Of a DNA stretch of 18,908 nucleotides, positions 15,872 to 18,908 are shown piece after piece. The translations under genes and the position numbers were made by a program. The stretch is from Candidatus Bipolaricaulota bacterium (lineage in GTDB: Bacteria > Bipolaricaulota > Bipolaricaulia > Bipolaricaulales > Bipolaricaulaceae): positions 1 to 18,908 of the forward strand of contig JACIWM010000018.1 in the NCBI GenBank assembly GCA_014360945.1, read 5' to 3'. The notes beneath the pieces were generated by a model that did no database searches, was not told the origin of the DNA, and saw only the letters and a program-made list of their open reading frames with translations. Numbering within the stretch: the stretch's first letter is position 1; every line of letters starts with the position of its first letter.

Positions 15872-16043
15872 TAAAGCACCACCAGCTGATATGATATTAA
15901 AGTGAATAGATATTAACATGGGGATTTAAAAGCTTATTTTAGCGGCAAAAAGAAGAAATTTGTTATGATGGAAATTTTCACATTGAACTTTTCATGGTTT
16001 CTATGAGCACCCTATTGTAGGATCCACTTATCTGGTGTGAGTC
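15872..16043. promoter_or_regulatory. Divergent heliorhodopsin / methyltransferase intergenic region
   Basis: On the minus strand a TTTTAAATC box (about 15925-15932) and a GGTGGTG ribosome site (15883-15877) belong to the heliorhodopsin gene. On the plus strand GGTGTGA (16034-16040) is a close ribosome site for ATG 16044. I see no clear TATA box for the plus-strand gene. Confidence 0.5.
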
Positions 16044-17249
16044 ATGTACAAGCCTTTAACAGTAGATGATGAAATCATAGCACTTATAAGAGAATATTTG
16101 GACAGGGAACGTCTTGGAGAAAATGTAAGGGAAGAGGCTTCAAGGGAACTTAGAAGATATCTGGTCAGGACTTGTGATGGTTCATATACACTTCCTTCAC
16201 AGAAGGTTTCGGGAAAAAGTGAAACCATGCACACAGTTCATGGTGCCATAAGTGAGGCCTATGAAAAATTTGTTAAGCCATTACAACTAGAAAACAGAGA
16301 CACTATTAAGGTTCTTGATATCTGCTCCGGACTTGGATACAATTCAGCAGCTCTCATAGACCATATAAGAGCCGATAATATCGTTATACATATGATAGAG
16401 GTTTCGCCAGAGGTTATATTTGCGGGGGTTCTTGTTCCAAGTCCAATATCAACCCATAGGATCATAAAAAGGGCATATGAAGAATGGCTATTCGAAAATG
16501 GATGGGTCCATTTCCAGATGATCTCAACCAAGATCCCTGAGAATATCTCCATCAAGGTTTTCTGTGAAGATGCAAGACAAATACTACCCTCACTCCCCCG
16601 AGGATACTATAATGCCATATTCTTGGACGCCTTCAGCCCCGATAAAACTCCCGAACTCTACACTCTAGAGTTCATAATGGAACTTGCAAGGGTTATAAAA
16701 GATGATGGGATACTTACAACTTATACTTCAGCCGCCCCAGTAAGATCTGCCATGATAGAAGCTGGTTTCCATGTGGGTGAAGGTCCAAGTTTTGGTAGAA
16801 GAGGTGGTACTATCGCATCACCGTCAAAGGTGATAAAGGATTTGTCATGGACTGATGAAAGAATGATAGCCTTATCCGACGTTGGAATACCATACACTGA
16901 TCCTAGTCTAGCTGATAGTAGAGATAGAATAATAGAAAGGAGAAAAAAGGAAAGAAGAACAGTTAGGAATACAAGAAGGTTGTCCTCAACTGTTCGAACA
17001 CCATTATACCTTGGTAAGGATCTTAAAGGTGGTAAATATGATCATAGGGTCTTGAAAAATCTTAGAAAGTTTGGGATCAAAGATGGACTTTCAAAAGAAG
17101 CACTTTATGTTATCTGCCCACAATATTCTGATTGTATATGTGGATGTGGACTTTCAAGATTATCATCTTCACGAGACAGAATACTTGAAATGAGAAATAG
17201 GCTCGAATCCTTGTCAACGGGGAAATTATATGTTCGAAATAAAGAGTAA
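16044..17249 (+). CDS. MnmC-like (DUF752) SAM-dependent methyltransferase, probably acting on tRNA
   Basis: The 401-residue protein has a class I methyltransferase core with SAM motif VLDICSGLGYNSAAL (90-104). It also has the MnmC-type signatures AIFLDAFSPDKTPELYTLEF (191-210), GILTTYTSAAPVRSAMIEAG (222-241) and GRRGGTIAS (251-259). In bacteria this domain performs the last methylation of the 5-methylaminomethyl-2-thiouridine wobble base. The archaeal role is less defined. The first 80 residues and the C-terminal 130 are extra to the core. The tail has a cysteine cluster (Cys358, 364, 366, 368) that could bind metal. It overlaps tgtA by 20 bases, which supports a tRNA-modification role. Confidence 0.82.
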   Translation: MYKPLTVDDEIIALIREYLDRERLGENVREEASRELRRYLVRTCDGSYTLPSQKVSGKSETMHTVHGAISEAYEKFVKPLQLENRDTIKVLDICSGLGYNSAALIDHIRADNIVIHMIEVSPEVIFAGVLVPSPISTHRIIKRAYEEWLFENGWVHFQMISTKIPENISIKVFCEDARQILPSLPRGYYNAIFLDAFSPDKTPELYTLEFIMELARVIKDDGILTTYTSAAPVRSAMIEAGFHVGEGPSFGRRGGTIASPSKVIKDLSWTDERMIALSDVGIPYTDPSLADSRDRIIERRKKERRTVRNTRRLSSTVRTPLYLGKDLKGGKYDHRVLKNLRKFGIKDGLSKEALYVICPQYSDCICGCGLSRLSSSRDRILEMRNRLESLSTGKLYVRNKE

Positions 17250-18908
17250 AGATAACCTTGGCAGGACAGGTATATTCAAGATAGGAGACTCCAAAGTTAA
17301 AACACCCGCTTTAATGCCCGTAATACACCCCGGGAAAGTTTCATTAGATGTTAAATCTTTCGGCGCCGAAATCGTGATAACAAACGCATACATAATCTAT
17401 AAAAACGAGGAATTGAAAGATTTAGCTGTTCGTAGAGGAGTTCATAAGCTTATAGGCTTTGAAGGTCCTGTTGTAACAGATTCTGGTTCGTTTCAATTAG
17501 CAGAATACGGTGACATCGACGTGACTAACCAAGAAATCGTCGAATTCCAAGAAGAGATCAGAGCCGATATCGGAACCTCCCTTGATATCCCAACACCCCC
17601 ATATGCTCCTTATAAGAAAGCCGAGGAAGATCTTAAAATAACCTTAAAAAGGGCTGAAGAAGCCCTAGCCCATAAAAAAAAGATGATGCTAAATTCTGTT
17701 GTCCAAGGATCAACATATCCCGATCTTAGGAGTAAATGCGCCAAAGAACTTTCAAAGATGGACTTCGATGTTCACCCTATTGGCGCGGTAGTACCCCTCC
17801 TCGAATCCTATGACTATAATAGTCTTGTCAAGGTTGTGATGGCCTCAGTAGAATATCTCCCACCCTCCAGGCCTCGACATCTTATGGGTGCTGGACATCC
17901 TATGCTATTTGCACTCGCAGTCGCCATGGGCTGCGACCTATTCGATTCAGCAGCTTATATGTTATATGCTAATGATGACAGGCTCCTAACACCATCTGGG
18001 ACATATAAACTAGACGAACTTAAGGAGATGCCATGTTCCTGTAATGTGTGTGTTGAACACACTCCACAGGAATTACAGACCATGGATAAAGATGAGAGAA
18101 GAGATCTTATAGCAGCCCACAATCTTTATGTGAGTTTTGCCGAAATTAGGAGGGTGAGGCAAGCCATAAGTGATGGTAGTCTGATGGAGCTTGTTGATCA
18201 GAGGTGTAGAGCACATCCACGATTATTGGACGCCTATCGAAGGCTGCTTAATTATCAGGAACTGATCGAAAAATATGATCCAGTATCTAAAAAATCCGCT
18301 TTTTTTTATACTGGTCCAGAGTCGCTTAAAAGAGTTGAAGTTTATCGCCACCATAGGAGATTGAACCGACTCCCCAAGAAAAGGGGGCTTGTGCTTTTAT
18401 CAGCATCTAATAAGCCCTATTCAAGGCATATCCCAGAAGATCTTGGGGAATTTTTTTCTCAAGCCCCCGTTGAAGTTGATGAGTGGCAGTTCATGGTAGT
18501 TGACATCCCCTTCGGGATAATACCATTGGAGTTGGATGAGTTTTATCCTTTCTCCCAGAACGAGTCCCCATCCACATTAGATGTTGAATCAGAGAATTTC
18601 ATCAGTTCAATAATAAAAAAGCTTGAGGAAGAATATGAAACTATAATAGTCAGCGAGAATCTTAATAGAAGATTTAACCTCGGGTTCAAGTTTAGGGTCG
18701 AGCCTCCCCATATTAAACTTTCTGATAGGGATCGTCTAGTTGCTGTGGCAGATTATCAGTTTGGTAGGGGTGCTGGTAAAGCACTCTTCAATGGAAATCT
18801 CCAAATAATAAAGAGTAAAAAGACTGGGAGAATACGTTATGTTTACGCTGATGACGAGCTTATCGCGAGTATAAGGACATCTGATGGTTTCATAATCCCA
18901 TCATGGAA
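17230..18908 (+). CDS. tgtA: Archaeosine tRNA-ribosyltransferase (tRNA-guanine(15) transglycosylase), 3' end outside window
   Basis: ArcTGT exchanges guanine-15 in the tRNA D-arm for preQ0, the first tRNA step to archaeosine. The frame is open for 559 codons to the window edge. The N-terminus MFEIKSKDNLGRTGIFKIG leads into the TIM-barrel catalytic domain. It has VVTDSGSFQL (81-90; Asp84 is the base-binding residue), SVVQGSTYPDLR, and IGAVVPLLESYDY. Zinc ligands are Cys269, Cys271 and Cys274 in CSCNVC, and His297 in AAHNLY, with the spacing of the Pyrococcus enzyme. ATG 17230 overlaps the upstream gene by 20 bases. The ribosome site is weak (GGGGA). Residues after about 370 are the archaeal C1/C2 region. 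The PUA domain should follow beyond the window. Confidence 0.95.
   Translation, partial: MFEIKSKDNLGRTGIFKIGDSKVKTPALMPVIHPGKVSLDVKSFGAEIVITNAYIIYKNEELKDLAVRRGVHKLIGFEGPVVTDSGSFQLAEYGDIDVTNQEIVEFQEEIRADIGTSLDIPTPPYAPYKKAEEDLKITLKRAEEALAHKKKMMLNSVVQGSTYPDLRSKCAKELSKMDFDVHPIGAVVPLLESYDYNSLVKVVMASVEYLPPSRPRHLMGAGHPMLFALAVAMGCDLFDSAAYMLYANDDRLLTPSGTYKLDELKEMPCSCNVCVEHTPQELQTMDKDERRDLIAAHNLYVSFAEIRRVRQAISDGSLMELVDQRCRAHPRLLDAYRRLLNYQELIEKYDPVSKKSAFFYTGPESLKRVEVYRHHRRLNRLPKKRGLVLLSASNKPYSRHIPEDLGEFFSQAPVEVDEWQFMVVDIPFGIIPLELDEFYPFSQNESPSTLDVESENFISSIIKKLEEEYETIIVSENLNRRFNLGFKFRVEPPHIKLSDRDRLVAVADYQFGRGAGKALFNGNLQIIKSKKTGRIRYVYADDELIASIRTSDGFIIPSW

Noticed and set aside
1..18908. tRNA, rRNA or other structured RNA genes
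   Set aside because: No tRNA-like T-arm plus acceptor pairing or rRNA sequence was noticed in the intergenic stretches, which are mostly short or filled by the CRISPR array and decayed genes.

Overview
The window looks like chromosomal DNA of a thermophilic methanogen of the Methanothermobacter lineage. This is inferred from three things. The CRISPR repeat, read on the minus strand, is close to the repeat I know from M. thermautotrophicus, including the ATTGAAAT 3' handle. The gene order glmS / purC-purS-purQ-cobA-hemD-SRP19 and the archaeosine transglycosylase are archaeal. TATA-box promoters are visible. Base composition is clearly AT-rich, lower in GC than M. thermautotrophicus, so a low-GC relative is more likely than that species.

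Layout. (1) 1-398, minus: the start of glmS, divergent from the next operon. (2) 550-6174, plus: a tightly packed housekeeping operon, purC, purS, purQ, cobA, hemD, SRP19, an archaeal RecJ-like DHH nuclease and a winged-helix regulator with an unrecognised C-terminal domain. Genes overlap or are separated by a few bases. (3) 6176-9019: a CRISPR array of 43 repeats of 30 bp with 42 spacers of 33-43 bp. The only degenerate repeat is at the left end. The leader and a TATA box are at the right end, so pre-crRNA is transcribed leftwards, head-on against the operon. No cas gene is in the window. (4) 9020-11333: about 2.3 kb of decayed DNA, holding unrecognised gene relics, a heavily broken UDP-galactopyranose mutase (glf) pseudogene and two isolated repeat-spacer-repeat units. 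(5) 11340-14918: a surface-glycan island with an intact GT2 galactofuranosyltransferase-like gene and two GT4 glycosyltransferases, the last on the minus strand. (6) 14980-15871, minus: a heliorhodopsin gene broken by a 67-bp insertion and probably by one or two single-base frameshifts. (7) 16044 to the end, plus: an MnmC-like tRNA methyltransferase overlapping the archaeosine tRNA-guanine transglycosylase tgtA, which runs off the window.

The main observation is three direct-repeat pairs outside the array with the same geometry as the array: 30-31 bp repeat, 36-38 bp unique sequence, 30-31 bp repeat, period 66-68 bp. The pairs are unrelated in sequence to one another. Two have little or no resemblance to the CRISPR repeat. 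The third shares an 8-base block with it. One lies inside the heliorhodopsin coding sequence, and removing 67 bp restores the reading frame there. That is the footprint expected when Cas1-Cas2 inserts a spacer at a non-CRISPR site and duplicates about 30 bp of target. I propose these are off-target spacer integrations, or neo-CRISPR seeds, one of which helped inactivate a heliorhodopsin. The geometry is read directly from the sequence. The mechanism is inference.
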